From Agrobacterium cucumeris (GTDB lineage: Bacteria > Pseudomonadota > Alphaproteobacteria > Rhizobiales > Rhizobiaceae), in assembly GCF_030036535.1 (NCBI RefSeq), contig NZ_CP080387.1, positions 2,662,501-2,726,500 of the forward strand: DNA of 64,000 nt. The letters are read 5' to 3'. A model generated the notes under the pieces. It was not told where the DNA came from, searched no databases, and was given only the letters and a program-made list of their open reading frames with translations. This document shows, in pieces, positions 49,456 to 58,599 of the stretch. Every line of letters starts with the position of its first letter. Position 1 is the first letter of the stretch. A program made the position numbers and the translations under genes.

Positions 49456-49482
49456 TAAAGCCTCATTTGTGAGGAGGAGGGG

Positions 49483-49509
49483 ACCCGGCCTTGTGCCGGG
49501 TTTCTTTTT
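49483..49509 (+). terminator. Terminator after pckA
   Basis: Stem ACCCGGC (49483-49489) and GCCGGGT (49495-49501), loop CTTGT, followed by TTCTTTTT. Confidence 0.8.
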
Positions 49510-49579
49510 GCCGGTCTCTTGATTCTGCCACTGTTTTCATTTCACGCGTTCTGTGGCATCACCGGCGCGGAGAAAGATC

Positions 49580-50014
49580 ATGGCCAGCGACCCGCTTTAC
49601 ATCAGTAACCGTATCACTATCGCCGGCTGGGAGCTGACGGAGCAATTCGTGCTGGCCGGTGGGCCGGGCGGCCAGAACGTCAACAAGGTCTCGACGGCGG
49701 TTCAGCTGTTTTTCGACATCGCCAATTCACCCTCCCTGTCGGATCGGGTGAAGGTGAATGCCCTGCGCCTGGGGGGCCGACGTGTTTCGAAAGATGGCGT
49801 GCTGATGATCGAGGCAAGCCGGTTTCGTAGCCAGGAGCGCAATCGCGAAGATGCGCGTGAGCGGCTGAAGGAGCTGATCCTCGAAGCCGCCGCCCCGCCG
49901 CCGCCAGTGCGCAAGGCCACCAAACCCACCAAGGGCTCAGTCGAGCGCCGCCTGAAGGCAAAATCCGGCCGTTCCGATGTCAAGAAAATGCGCGGTAAGC
50001 CCTCGGGGGACTAG
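49580..50014 (+). CDS. arfB: ArfB-type peptidyl-tRNA hydrolase
   Basis: 144-residue class-I release-factor-like hydrolase that rescues ribosomes stalled without a stop codon. The catalytic GGQ is at residues 30-32 in LAGGPGGQNVNKVST, and the basic C-terminal tail (from about residue 110) is the part that enters the empty mRNA channel. The start at 49580 follows GGAG. Length is close to E. coli ArfB (140). Confidence 0.93.
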   Translation: MASDPLYISNRITIAGWELTEQFVLAGGPGGQNVNKVSTAVQLFFDIANSPSLSDRVKVNALRLGGRRVSKDGVLMIEASRFRSQERNREDARERLKELILEAAAPPPPVRKATKPTKGSVERRLKAKSGRSDVKKMRGKPSGD

Positions 50015-50075
50015 ATGGCAATCCTGCGCGAAATCTTTCGCCCTTGTCATAGAGCTTCAAATATCGTCTGGTAAT

Positions 50076-50095
50076 CCTCCCTACAACCAAGGAGG
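50076..50095 (+). promoter_or_regulatory. Possible hairpin masking the kbp ribosome binding site
   Basis: CCTCC (50076-50080) can pair with GGAGG (50091-50095), which is the core of the Shine-Dalgarno of kbp. The stem is only 5 bp with a 10-base loop, so control of translation is possible but not shown. Confidence 0.3.
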
Positions 50096-50100
50096 GTGCT

Positions 50101-50550
50101 ATGGGTCTGTTCAATTTCATAAAGGAAGCGGGAAAAAAGCTTGGTATCGGCGGCGATGACGCACCTGATGTCGATGCGGTCAAAAAGGAACTCGCTTCCC
50201 ACGATCTCGGCACGGACAAGGTTCAGGTCGAGGTGGTGGACGACAAGGTTGTTCTGAAGGGCGAAGTGGCCGATCAGTCTGTTTTCGAAAAGGCGGTCAT
50301 TGCAGTCGGCAATACGCTCGGCATTTCCAAGGTCGAGGCCGGCGAGCTGAAAGTGGCCGAAGCCCCGGCAAAAGAACCCGTCTTCTACACGGTGAAGAAG
50401 GGCGACAATCTCTGGAAGATTGCCGAAGCCCAGTACGGCAAGGCAAATGGCGCGAAGAACAACATTATCTTCGAAGCCAACAAGCCGATGCTGACCCATC
50501 CCGACAAGATCTATCCCGGCCAGGTTCTGCGTATTCCCGACCTCGCATAA
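50101..50550 (+). CDS. kbp: BON-LysM protein, Kbp (YgaU) type
   Basis: 149-residue protein with a BON domain (about residues 25-90) and a C-terminal LysM domain (about 97-146, start FYTVKKGDNLWKIAEAQYG). Length and the end IFEANKPMLTHPDKIYPGQ match E. coli Kbp, a cytoplasmic potassium-binding protein. There is no signal peptide, so peptidoglycan binding is unlikely. The ATG follows AAGGAGG. Confidence 0.88.
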   Translation: MGLFNFIKEAGKKLGIGGDDAPDVDAVKKELASHDLGTDKVQVEVVDDKVVLKGEVADQSVFEKAVIAVGNTLGISKVEAGELKVAEAPAKEPVFYTVKKGDNLWKIAEAQYGKANGAKNNIIFEANKPMLTHPDKIYPGQVLRIPDLA

Positions 50551-50570
50551 TAACCGGTTTAGCCGCTGGA

Positions 50571-50592
50571 GATGCCGCCTATGCGCGGCATC
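50571..50592. terminator. Hairpin between kbp and coaA
   Basis: Stem GATGCCGC (50571-50578) and GCGGCATC (50585-50592), loop CTATGC, followed by TTTAC on the plus strand. It lies between convergent stop codons. The T run is weak. Confidence 0.5.
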
Positions 50593-50593
50593 T

Positions 50594-51562
50594 TTACAGT
50601 TTGCGAAGTGCCACCGTATCGATCAGGTGGTTCTTTCCCTTTCGCAGAATAAGGTCCGCACGCGGGCGCGTCGGAACGATGTTCTGGCGCAGGTTCTTCA
50701 GGTTGATGTTCTGCCAGAGACCCTCGGCAATGCTGAGCGCCGCTTCTTCACTGATCGACGCATAACGGTTGAAGAATGAATTGGGATCGCGGAAAGCCGT
50801 GTTTCTCAGATTCATGAACCGGTTCACATACCAGTTGTGAATGAAATCTTCGTCGGCATCGATATAGATCGAGAAATCGAAGAAGTCGGAAACGATGGGC
50901 ACGATCCGCCCGCCCGCCGGCAGGTCCCGCGATTGCAGCACATTGATGCCTTCGAAAATAAGGATATCCGGCTGGTCAATGACGGTGAATTCGTTCGGCA
51001 GCACGTCATAGGTCAGGTGCGAATAACGCGGCGCCTTCACATTCGGCTGGCCCGCCTTGATGGCCGACAGGAAACGTAACAGCGCGCCGATATCGTAGCT
51101 TTCCGGAAAGCCCTTGCGCTCCATAAGGTTTTCACGCCGCAGCACCTCATTCGGATAGAGAAATCCGTCTGTGGTGATGAGATCGACCTTCGGGCTGGAG
51201 GGCCAGCGCGCCAGAAGCTCTTTCAGGATACGCGCCGTCGTTGATTTTCCAACCGCGACTGAACCGGCAATACCGATGACGAATGGCGTCTTGTTGACAT
51301 CCCCCATGTTGAGAAAGCGGTTGCGCTGCTCGAAAAGCAGTTGCGATGCTTCCACATGCGAAGATAGCAGGCGCGACAGCGACAGATAGATGCGCCGCAC
51401 TTCGTCCAGATCGATCGGATCATCAAGCGAGCGCAGCCGTTTGACCTCGTCGGCGGAAAGCGTCAGTGGCGTATCGGCGCGAAATTTCGCCCATTCTTCC
51501 GAACTGAAGAAGTGGTAGGGCGAATATTCATCGGGCCGGAAATGATCGATTGTGCTCGGCAT
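50594..51562 (-). CDS. coaA: Type I pantothenate kinase CoaA
   Basis: 322-residue kinase for the first, usually feedback-regulated, step of CoA synthesis. The P-loop GSVAVGKST is at residues 100-108. The ATG at 51562 is preceded by GGGGAGAG; an upstream in-frame start at 51595 would overlap hisE. It sits 29 bp after hisE and probably shares the his transcript. Confidence 0.96.
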   Translation of the reverse strand: MPSTIDHFRPDEYSPYHFFSSEEWAKFRADTPLTLSADEVKRLRSLDDPIDLDEVRRIYLSLSRLLSSHVEASQLLFEQRNRFLNMGDVNKTPFVIGIAGSVAVGKSTTARILKELLARWPSSPKVDLITTDGFLYPNEVLRRENLMERKGFPESYDIGALLRFLSAIKAGQPNVKAPRYSHLTYDVLPNEFTVIDQPDILIFEGINVLQSRDLPAGGRIVPIVSDFFDFSIYIDADEDFIHNWYVNRFMNLRNTAFRDPNSFFNRYASISEEAALSIAEGLWQNINLKNLRQNIVPTRPRADLILRKGKNHLIDTVALRKL

Positions 51563-51591
51563 GCCTCTCTCCCCACTGCCTGCCGTGACAT

Positions 51592-51915
51592 TCATGATTT
51601 GGGCCTCGCCGCTTTTTCCGCAAGGCCGGTCTGGCCCGTCCGGCGCTCCAGCTCAGCAAAAACGTCGCTCAAAGGAATGTCGGCGATCTTCAGTACCACC
51701 AGCAGATGGTAAAGCAGGTCAGCGGCTTCATTCTTCAGCCCGTCGCGGTCTTTCGCGATGGCAGCGATGACAGCTTCCACTGCCTCTTCACCGAGTTTTT
51801 TAGCCGCCCGTTCCTGCCCGGCCGCGACAAGTTTGGCCGTCCAGGATTCGTCAGGAGATGCAGCGGCGCGGGTTGCGACGATGCGTTCCAGATCGGAAAT
51901 GGAAAATGCGCTCAT
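51592..51915 (-). CDS. hisE: Phosphoribosyl-ATP pyrophosphatase HisE
   Basis: 107-residue pyrophosphohydrolase for step two of histidine synthesis, a single-domain HisE not fused to HisI. The MazG-like helical core shows [14 protein letters not shown] and [16 protein letters not shown]. The ATG at 51915 follows AGGAAC and lies 15 bp after hisF. Confidence 0.95.
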   Translation of the reverse strand: MSAFSISDLERIVATRAAASPDESWTAKLVAAGQERAAKKLGEEAVEAVIAAIAKDRDGLKNEAADLLYHLLVVLKIADIPLSDVFAELERRTGQTGLAEKAARPKS

Positions 51916-51930
51916 GAGATGTTCCTGCAA

Positions 51931-52707
51931 TCAGTCGAGACGCATGGCGATGCCATGCTCGGCCATGTAGCTCTTGGCTTGCCCGATCGAATAGGTGCCG
52001 AAGTGGAAGATAGAGGCGGCGAGCACCGCCGTCGCGTGACCATCACGAACGCCTGCCACCAGATCATCCAGCGTGCCGACACCTCCCGAGGCGATGACGG
52101 GGACACGAACCTGATCGGCAATGCTGCGCGTCAAGCCGATATCATAGCCGCTCTTGGTGCCATCGCGATCCATCGAGGTAACGAGCAATTCACCTGCGCC
52201 GCGCTCCACCATCTTGATGGCAAACTCCACGGCGTCGATCCCGGTTGGCTGGCGTCCGCCATGGGTGAAGATTTCCCAACGGTCGGCTTCTCCGTCCTTG
52301 GAAACCCGCTTGGCATCGATGGAAACGACGATGCACTGGTTGCCAAACTTGTCGGCGGCCTGCGCCACGAAATCCGGATCCTTGACCGCTGCGGAATTGA
52401 TCGAGACCTTGTCGGCGCCGCATAGAAGCAGCTTGCGAATATCCGCAACGCTGCGAACCCCACCACCAACCGTTACCGGCATGAAACAATGATCGGCCGT
52501 GCGCGAAACCACCTCGAAGATCGTGTCGCGATTATCCGAGGAGGCGGTAATATCGAGAAAGCAGAGTTCATCGGCTCCCGCTGCATCATAGGCTTTCGCC
52601 GCCTCGACGGGATCGCCGGCATCGATCAGGTCGACGAAGTTGACGCCCTTGACCACGCGGCCGTCCTTTACATCGAGGCAGGGAATAATACGGGCTTTGA
52701 GGGTCAT
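51931..52707 (-). CDS. hisF: Imidazole glycerol phosphate synthase cyclase subunit HisF
   Basis: 258-residue TIM barrel that uses ammonia from HisH to close the imidazole ring, releasing [21 protein letters not shown] is the N-terminal hallmark, with the first catalytic Asp. It overlaps hisA by four bases. Confidence 0.97.
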   Translation of the reverse strand: MTLKARIIPCLDVKDGRVVKGVNFVDLIDAGDPVEAAKAYDAAGADELCFLDITASSDNRDTIFEVVSRTADHCFMPVTVGGGVRSVADIRKLLLCGADKVSINSAAVKDPDFVAQAADKFGNQCIVVSIDAKRVSKDGEADRWEIFTHGGRQPTGIDAVEFAIKMVERGAGELLVTSMDRDGTKSGYDIGLTRSIADQVRVPVIASGGVGTLDDLVAGVRDGHATAVLAASIFHFGTYSIGQAKSYMAEHGIAMRLD

Positions 52708-53447
52708 GCGCTTACTTCCTTCGCAGCCTTGATGAGGGCAAGCGCCTCCGAGGGGTCGATACGTCCATCATAAAGCGCGCGGCCTGAAATCGCGCCTTCG
52801 AGCTTTGTTGCATCCGGCTGCAGCATGCGCTTGATATCATCGATGGAGGCAAGGCCGCCGGAGGCGATGACCGGGATGGAGACGGCATCCGCCAATTCCA
52901 GTGTCGAGGCCCAGTTGATGCCGGCAAGAATGCCGTCGCGATCGATATCCGTATAGATGATGGCGGCGACACCGGCACCCTCGAAGCGCTTGGCAAGTTC
53001 GATGACGCCGAGTTCGGAAGCTTCCGCCCAGCCTTCAACGGCAACCTTGCCGCCCTTGGCATCGATCCCGACGGCGACCTGGCCGGGGAAACGCTTGCAG
53101 GCTTCAATGACGAGAACCGGATCGCGCACCGCGACCGTGCCAAGGATGACACGGGCAAGCCCGCGGCTCAGCCACGCTTCAATGTGATCAAGCGTGCGGA
53201 TGCCGCCGCCAAGCTGCACCGGGTTTTTCGTGGCTTTCAGAATGGCATCGACCGCCTCGCCATTCACGGTCTGGCCGGCAAAGGCACCGTTGAGATCGAC
53301 GACATGCAGCCATTCGAAGCCTTGGTCTTCGAAGGCCTTGGCCTGTGCACCGGGATCCTCGTTGTAAACGGTGGCCTGGTCCATATCGCCGAGTTTCAGG
53401 CGAACGCACTGGCCGTCTTTAAGGTCGATTGCGGGAAAAAGAATCAT
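52704..53447 (-). CDS. hisA: ProFAR isomerase HisA
   Basis: 247-residue TIM-barrel isomerase, paralogue of HisF. The start [15 protein letters not shown] has the catalytic Asp, and the second half repeats the barrel ([10 protein letters not shown]). It lies 1 bp after hisH and overlaps hisF by four bases. Confidence 0.97.
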   Translation of the reverse strand: MILFPAIDLKDGQCVRLKLGDMDQATVYNEDPGAQAKAFEDQGFEWLHVVDLNGAFAGQTVNGEAVDAILKATKNPVQLGGGIRTLDHIEAWLSRGLARVILGTVAVRDPVLVIEACKRFPGQVAVGIDAKGGKVAVEGWAEASELGVIELAKRFEGAGVAAIIYTDIDRDGILAGINWASTLELADAVSIPVIASGGLASIDDIKRMLQPDATKLEGAISGRALYDGRIDPSEALALIKAAKEVSA

Positions 53448-53448
53448 G

Positions 53449-54099
53449 TCAGGGTTTCCAGCGCAGGAAATTGGAAATCAGGGCAAGGCCGAGCGTCTGG
53501 CTTTTTTCCGGGTGGAACTGCGCCCCCGCCATATTGTCACGAGCGACGAAAGCCGTCATCGCGCCACCATAATTGGTGGTGGCGATGACATCCGTCGAAT
53601 GCTTGGCCGCCAGATGATAGGAATGCACGAAATAGGCGTGCAGCCCGTCCGCGCCGGTCTTGATGCCGTCAAACAGCGGGTGGGCGTGGCGGATTTCCAG
53701 CGTGTTCCAGCCGATCTGCGGGATTTTGAGGCTGGTATCGGAGGGCGTCATTTCCACGACGTCGCCCTCAATCCAGCCAAGCCCGGTGCTGACCGTCTTT
53801 TCCAACCCGCGCGACGACATCAGCTGCATGCCGACGCAGATGCCGAGGAAGGGGTGGGCTTTTTTCTCGACGGCTTCGACAAGCGCCTCATGCATGCCGG
53901 GAACGGCATCAAGACCGGCGCGGCAATCCGCATAGGCGCCGACACCAGGCAGGACGATGCGGTCCGCCGTAGCGACGTGATCCGGCCTGTCGGTCAGATC
54001 GATGGTGGCATTGATGCCGGCCTCACGGGCGGCACGCTCGAAAGCTTTGGTGGCCGAACGCAAATTGCCCGAACCGTAGTCGATTATCGCGACACGCAT
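53449..54099 (-). CDS. hisH: Imidazole glycerol phosphate synthase glutaminase subunit HisH
   Basis: 216-residue class-I glutamine amidotransferase. The nucleophile elbow is [10 protein letters not shown], and the His-Glu pair is in [10 protein letters not shown] chose the ATG at 54099 (GGAAGG upstream), one base after the DUF2628 stop codon; an earlier in-frame start at 54114 would overlap that gene. Confidence 0.96.
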   Translation of the reverse strand: MRVAIIDYGSGNLRSATKAFERAAREAGINATIDLTDRPDHVATADRIVLPGVGAYADCRAGLDAVPGMHEALVEAVEKKAHPFLGICVGMQLMSSRGLEKTVSTGLGWIEGDVVEMTPSDTSLKIPQIGWNTLEIRHAHPLFDGIKTGADGLHAYFVHSYHLAAKHSTDVIATTNYGGAMTAFVARDNMAGAQFHPEKSQTLGLALISNFLRWKP

Positions 54100-54100
54100 G

Positions 54101-54595
54101 TCAGCGCCTTCCATTCAAGTCGAAAAGAAACGATCCGGCGGGATCGTTGACGAAGTTTTTGTCACCGTTCTTCTGCGGCGAAGCGGTCCAGACCGGCTGT
54201 GAAAGCTGTTCCGTCGTTTCCGTGTTTTCTGGGAGTTTGGAGAAATATATGTCTTCCGCACTCGAAAGATCAGGGGCGGAGATGATCGATATCATCTTCC
54301 AGCCTTTTCGGATCAAGTGCCGGACGAGAAAATCGCGTCCCTCCAGTGCGGTGATAAGGGAAATGGCAAAGCCGCACAGAATGCCGACCGGTTCGAATCC
54401 GGGTAACATTGATGCCTGACCGGCCAGAACGAGGGCGATAAAAACGACCACCGCCGCCAGCCACGCGCGGTTGATCGCGAGCCACAACCACGGCGCAATC
54501 AGAGCCAGCCAGACGAAACGGTCTGCAATGAAACGGGTCGTTTTGTGGTCCCTGTCCGGCCCGTTTCGGGCTTCCAGAACGAGATAGCTTGTCAT
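54101..54595 (-). CDS. DUF2628-family membrane protein in the his operon
   Basis: 164-residue protein with about three hydrophobic stretches (roughly residues 25-95) and a soluble C-terminal tail. The N-terminus [12 protein letters not shown] fits DUF2628. The ATG at 54595 follows AGGAAG; a longer frame would reach into hisB. No enzyme motif for histidine synthesis is visible. It lies between hisB and hisH with a 1-bp gap to hisH, so it must be co-transcribed. Function unknown. Confidence 0.82.
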   Translation of the reverse strand: MTSYLVLEARNGPDRDHKTTRFIADRFVWLALIAPWLWLAINRAWLAAVVVFIALVLAGQASMLPGFEPVGILCGFAISLITALEGRDFLVRHLIRKGWKMISIISAPDLSSAEDIYFSKLPENTETTEQLSQPVWTASPQKNGDKNFVNDPAGSFLFDLNGRR

Positions 54596-54617
54596 GGGCT
54601 TCCTGACAGCTTTGGCG

Positions 54618-55214
54618 TCAGGCCAGCATACCCTTTGTGGAGGGAACGCGGCCTGCCTGCCGGGGGTCGATCTCGGTTGCCGTACGAAGAACGCGGGCAA
54701 CGGCCTTGAAGCATGTTTCGGCGATGTGATGGTTGTTGGCGCCGTAATGGTTCAGGATATGCAGCGTAATACCGGCATTCTGGGCCAGCGCCTGAAAGAA
54801 CTCGCGCACCAGTTCCGTGTCGAAAGTGCCGATCTTCGGTGCGGAAAAATTGACGTTCCAGACGAGAAAGGGCCGGCCTGAAATATCGACGGCAGCCTTG
54901 GTCATCGTCTCGTCCATGGCAAGATCAAGCGAGGCATAACGGGTAATGCCGCGACGGTCACCCAGCGCCTTGGCAATCGCCTGGCCGATGGCAATGCCGG
55001 TATCTTCCACGGTGTGATGGTCATCGATATGCAGGTCGCCCTTGACCTCGATGTCCATGTCGATCAGCGAATGGCGGCTCAGCTGGTCCAGCATGTGGTC
55101 GAAAAATCCCACGCCGGTGGAAATTGTCGACTTGCCGGTGCCGTCGATATCCACACGCACCGAAACCGAGGTTTCGTTGGTCTTGCGGATAATCTCGCCT
55201 TTACGTTCTGCCAT
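54618..55214 (-). CDS. hisB: Imidazoleglycerol-phosphate dehydratase HisB
   Basis: 198-residue manganese-dependent dehydratase, the single-domain form without phosphatase. Metal motifs are [10 protein letters not shown] and NNHHIAETC. The ATG at 55214 fits the family N-terminus; the frame stays open further upstream but there runs antisense to hslV. It heads the his operon. Confidence 0.97.
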   Translation of the reverse strand: MAERKGEIIRKTNETSVSVRVDIDGTGKSTISTGVGFFDHMLDQLSRHSLIDMDIEVKGDLHIDDHHTVEDTGIAIGQAIAKALGDRRGITRYASLDLAMDETMTKAAVDISGRPFLVWNVNFSAPKIGTFDTELVREFFQALAQNAGITLHILNHYGANNHHIAETCFKAVARVLRTATEIDPRQAGRVPSTKGMLA

Positions 55215-55415
55215 TTTGGCCGCTCCGTGAAAATGTTGCCGTTCCTTATCAGCACGGGACACAAATATCCAGTTGTTCCATCGTCTTGCCCGACATGCCG
55301 AAAACGGTGCGTCACCTCGAAGATTGCAATCGCGAAAAGCAAACTTACATAGAACTCGAGAAGGGCCGCATACCGGCCCGTTAACCGCAGGCCCGACAGG
55401 GCAGACAGGTGTTTG

Positions 55416-55940
55416 ATGACAACGATTATTACAGTCAGAAAAGGCGGCAAGGTCGTCATGGCTGGCGATGGTCAGGTAAGCCTCGGCCAGACCGTCATGA
55501 AGGGCAATGCCCGCAAGGTTCGCCGCATCGGCAAGGGTGAAGTGATTGCAGGTTTCGCCGGCGCGACCGCGGATGCCTTCACGCTGCTCGACCGTCTTGA
55601 AAAGAAACTCGAGCAATATCCCGGCCAGCTGATGCGCGCCGCAGTCGAACTCGCCAAGGATTGGCGCACCGACAAATATCTGCGCAATCTCGAAGCCATG
55701 ATGCTGGTCGCTGATAAATCCACCACGCTCGCCATAACCGGCAATGGCGATGTGCTGGAGCCGGAGCACGGCGCGATCGCCATTGGTTCCGGCGGCAATT
55801 ACGCCTTTGCGGCTGCCCGCGCCATGATGGACACGGACAAGTCGGCCGAAGACGTGGCGCGCCAGGCGCTCGATATCGCCGCCGATATCTGCGTTTATAC
55901 CAACCATAATCTCGTCGTCGAAATGCTCGACGCCGAATAA
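55416..55940 (+). CDS. hslV: ATP-dependent protease subunit HslV
   Basis: 174-residue proteasome-like peptidase. After Met removal the catalytic residue is the N-terminal Thr in [21 protein letters not shown] chose the ATG at 55416 over an in-frame TTG three bases earlier because the catalytic Thr must follow Met1. It diverges from hisB and precedes hslU by 75 bp. Confidence 0.96.
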   Translation: MTTIITVRKGGKVVMAGDGQVSLGQTVMKGNARKVRRIGKGEVIAGFAGATADAFTLLDRLEKKLEQYPGQLMRAAVELAKDWRTDKYLRNLEAMMLVADKSTTLAITGNGDVLEPEHGAIAIGSGGNYAFAAARAMMDTDKSAEDVARQALDIAADICVYTNHNLVVEMLDAE

Positions 55941-56015
55941 GCGAATTTTCTCAACCATGGGTCCTGTGGGCCGGGCCGGAATGGCCGGCCGGAGCAGGAA
56001 AGCCGAGAGGATAGA

Positions 56016-57323
56016 ATGACCACTTTTTCACCCCGGGAAATTGTCTCGGAACTGGACCGCCACATCATCGGCCAGCATGATGCGAAACGTGCGGTCGCGA
56101 TCGCACTGCGCAACCGCTGGCGTCGCCAGCAGCTCGATGAGAGCCTGCGCGATGAAGTGATGCCCAAGAATATTCTGATGATCGGACCGACCGGTGTTGG
56201 CAAGACGGAGATTTCCCGTCGCTTGGCAAAGTTGGCCGGCGCCCCGTTCATCAAGGTCGAGGCGACGAAGTTCACCGAAGTCGGTTATGTCGGCCGCGAT
56301 GTCGAACAGATCATCCGCGATCTCGTGGAAATCGGTATTGGCCTCGTGCGTGAAAAGAAGCGCGCAGAAGTACAGGCCAAGGCGCATGCCAGCGCTGAAG
56401 AACGGGTACTCGATGCGCTTGTCGGGACGACCGCGTCGCCCGGCACCCGCGAAAGCTTCCGCAAGAAGCTGCGTGATGGCGAGTTGGACGACAAGGAAAT
56501 CGATATCGAGGTTGCCGATAGCGGATCGGGCATGCCCGGTTTCGAAATTCCCGGCATGCCGGGCGCCAATATTGGCGTCCTCAACCTGTCGGAAATGTTC
56601 GGCAAGGCCATGGGTGGACGCACCAAGAAAGTGCGCACCACGGTATCGAAATCCTATACCGATCTCGTCCGCGATGAATCCGACAAGCTGCTCGACAATG
56701 AAATGATCCAGCGCGAAGCGGTGAAGTCGGTGGAAAATGACGGCATCGTCTTCCTCGACGAGATCGACAAGATCGCGGCGCGCGATGGCGGCATGGGCGC
56801 CGGCGTTTCGCGTGAAGGCGTGCAGCGTGACCTCCTGCCGCTTGTCGAAGGCACGACGGTTTCGACGAAATACGGCCCCGTCAAAACCGACCACGTCCTG
56901 TTCATCGCGTCAGGCGCGTTCCATGTGGCAAAGCCATCCGATCTTTTGCCGGAGCTTCAGGGCCGCCTGCCGATCCGCGTTGAGCTGAAGCCGCTGACCA
57001 AGGAGGATTTCCGTCGTATCCTCACCGAGACGGAAGCAAGCCTCATCCGCCAGTACAAGGCGCTGATGGCGACGGAAGAACTCGACCTTGATTTCACCGA
57101 TGATGCGATTGACGCTTTGGCCGATGTGGCCGTTCATCTCAATTCTTCGGTTGAGAATATCGGTGCGCGTCGTCTGCAGACGGTGATGGAGCGGGTTCTG
57201 GACGAGATTTCGTTCAACGCGCCGGATCGCGGTGGTTCTGCCATCAAGATCGATCAGGAATACGTCAAAAAACATGTCGGCGATCTGGCCGCCGATACGG
57301 ATTTGTCGCGTTATATTCTCTGA
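56016..57323 (+). CDS. hslU: HslU unfoldase ATPase of HslUV
   Basis: 435-residue AAA+ unfoldase that feeds substrates to HslV. Walker A is GPTGVGKTE (near residues 56-64), Walker B is [11 protein letters not shown], and the C-terminus ends DLSRYIL, the tail that docks on HslV. A strong terminator follows. Confidence 0.97.
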   Translation: MTTFSPREIVSELDRHIIGQHDAKRAVAIALRNRWRRQQLDESLRDEVMPKNILMIGPTGVGKTEISRRLAKLAGAPFIKVEATKFTEVGYVGRDVEQIIRDLVEIGIGLVREKKRAEVQAKAHASAEERVLDALVGTTASPGTRESFRKKLRDGELDDKEIDIEVADSGSGMPGFEIPGMPGANIGVLNLSEMFGKAMGGRTKKVRTTVSKSYTDLVRDESDKLLDNEMIQREAVKSVENDGIVFLDEIDKIAARDGGMGAGVSREGVQRDLLPLVEGTTVSTKYGPVKTDHVLFIASGAFHVAKPSDLLPELQGRLPIRVELKPLTKEDFRRILTETEASLIRQYKALMATEELDLDFTDDAIDALADVAVHLNSSVENIGARRLQTVMERVLDEISFNAPDRGGSAIKIDQEYVKKHVGDLAADTDLSRYIL

Positions 57324-57344
57324 AGACTTCAGGGAAAACGAAAG

Positions 57345-57380
57345 AAGAGTGCGGCCATATTTGCCGCACTCTTTTATTTT
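57345..57380 (+). terminator. Terminator after hslU
   Basis: Perfect 10-bp stem AAGAGTGCGG (57345-57354) and CCGCACTCTT (57364-57373), followed by TTATTTT. Confidence 0.9.
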
Positions 57381-57514
57381 ATCTGCCTCATCTCGCATTC
57401 AGCCCGCATTTTGTTTATGGGAAGGGCTGCATTCCGGTTGGAACCGCTTTCGTGGAATGGTCTGGTTTTCCTCTTTTGCAGGGAAGCCGCAGGCTTGAGA
57501 AAAGGCATTCGCTC

Positions 57515-58480
57515 GTGCGCAAAACTCTTCTGGCATTTGCCGCTGCTTTGACGTTCACCGTCGTCTCGTCTTCTTACGTCGAGGCCGCAACGGTCGTTCC
57601 GCCGGGCAATCGCAATGCTGAACAGCCCGGTGTCCCCGGTGCTTCCGCGCGCAGGACCAAGGCGTCCAACAGCTCTTTCGAACGTAAATATCAGAAGGTC
57701 ATCAACCTTTTGTCCTCCGACAAGGCGCTGATCGCCAAGATCAAGTCGACGGCCGGGCGGTACGGTATCGATCCGATCCATATGATCGGCGCGATTGTCG
57801 GCGAGCATACTTATAATGTCGATGCCTATGACCGGCTGCAATCCTACTATGTCAAAGCCGCCTCCTATGCCGGCAGCAGCTTCCGTTTCGGGTATAAGGA
57901 CGAAACCATCGCGCAGTTTCTGACGCGCTCGCAATTTACCAAATGTCAGTCGAAGAAGGATTCCTACGGCCTTTGGAACTGTCGGGAAGATGTCTGGGAC
58001 GACAGCTTCCGCGGCAGGACGGTGGATGGCGTCGCCTATCCGAACAACCGTTTCAGCGCCGTATTTTTCCAGCCCTTCTATGCCGGGCAGACCTTCGGTC
58101 TCGGCCAGATCAACCCGCTGACGGCGCTGATGTTGTCCGATATGGTGTCGAAAACGTCGGGCTATGACAGGTTGGACGAGAACGACGCCACAGCCGTCTA
58201 TACCGCCATCATGGACCCTGATCGTTCGCTGGCCTTTATGGCCGCCTCCATCCGCAAGTCGATCGACGATTACAGATCGATTGCCGATATGGATATTTCG
58301 AAAAATCCCGGCGTCACCTCCACGCTTTATAATGTTGGCGGCTCGCAGCAGCGCGCGGCCGCTCTCGCCCAGAAGAACCGCCAGCGCGCCGCAGGCGGGG
58401 AGCAGCCCCTGATGCCCGAAGAAAACTATTACGGCTGGCTGGTGAATGACCGCATCAAGGACTTGCAGGCGCTTTTGTAG
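57515..58480 (+). CDS. Secreted DUF1402 protein with a lysozyme-like motif
   Basis: 321-residue exported protein. The GTG at 57515 gives a typical signal peptide (residues 1-25, cleavage near VEAA). The mature part is DUF1402. It contains [15 protein letters not shown] with Glu97 and, about 95 residues later, [14 protein letters not shown]; the second resembles the GLMQINPxTA motif of soluble lytic transglycosylases, so a lysozyme-like fold acting on peptidoglycan is plausible. Function is unproven. Two cysteines (144 and 156) could form a disulfide. Confidence 0.82.
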   Translation: MRKTLLAFAAALTFTVVSSSYVEAATVVPPGNRNAEQPGVPGASARRTKASNSSFERKYQKVINLLSSDKALIAKIKSTAGRYGIDPIHMIGAIVGEHTYNVDAYDRLQSYYVKAASYAGSSFRFGYKDETIAQFLTRSQFTKCQSKKDSYGLWNCREDVWDDSFRGRTVDGVAYPNNRFSAVFFQPFYAGQTFGLGQINPLTALMLSDMVSKTSGYDRLDENDATAVYTAIMDPDRSLAFMAASIRKSIDDYRSIADMDISKNPGVTSTLYNVGGSQQRAAALAQKNRQRAAGGEQPLMPEENYYGWLVNDRIKDLQALL

Positions 58481-58505
58481 AAAAAGACGACTATCGGCCG
58501 CATTG

Positions 58506-58578
58506 TTTCCAAAATGGAAATAATATTTGGCTGCCTGCCGCAATTGACGAGCGCCCTCTTCAACGTCCAATCTGGACG
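58506..58578. promoter_or_regulatory. Two small palindromes upstream of glcB
   Basis: TTTCCA-AAA-TGGAAA (58506-58520) and CGTCCA-ATC-TGGACG (58564-58578) both have 6-bp arms and a 3-bp spacer, and share the internal TCCA/TGGA. The first runs on as TGGAAATAATATTTGG, reminiscent of IclR-type boxes. They lie 22-95 bp from the glcB start. Confidence 0.45.
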
Positions 58579-58599
58579 CCTAGAATAGAGGAGGCGCAT

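Noticed and set aside
55215..55415. RpoH heat-shock promoter upstream of hslV
   Set aside because: A CTTG occurs near 55280, but no matching -10 element at a suitable distance was found by eye.
55215..55958. N-terminal extension of hisB by 248 codons
   Set aside because: The frame stays open but runs antisense through hslV and the divergent promoter; the true family N-terminus is at 55214.
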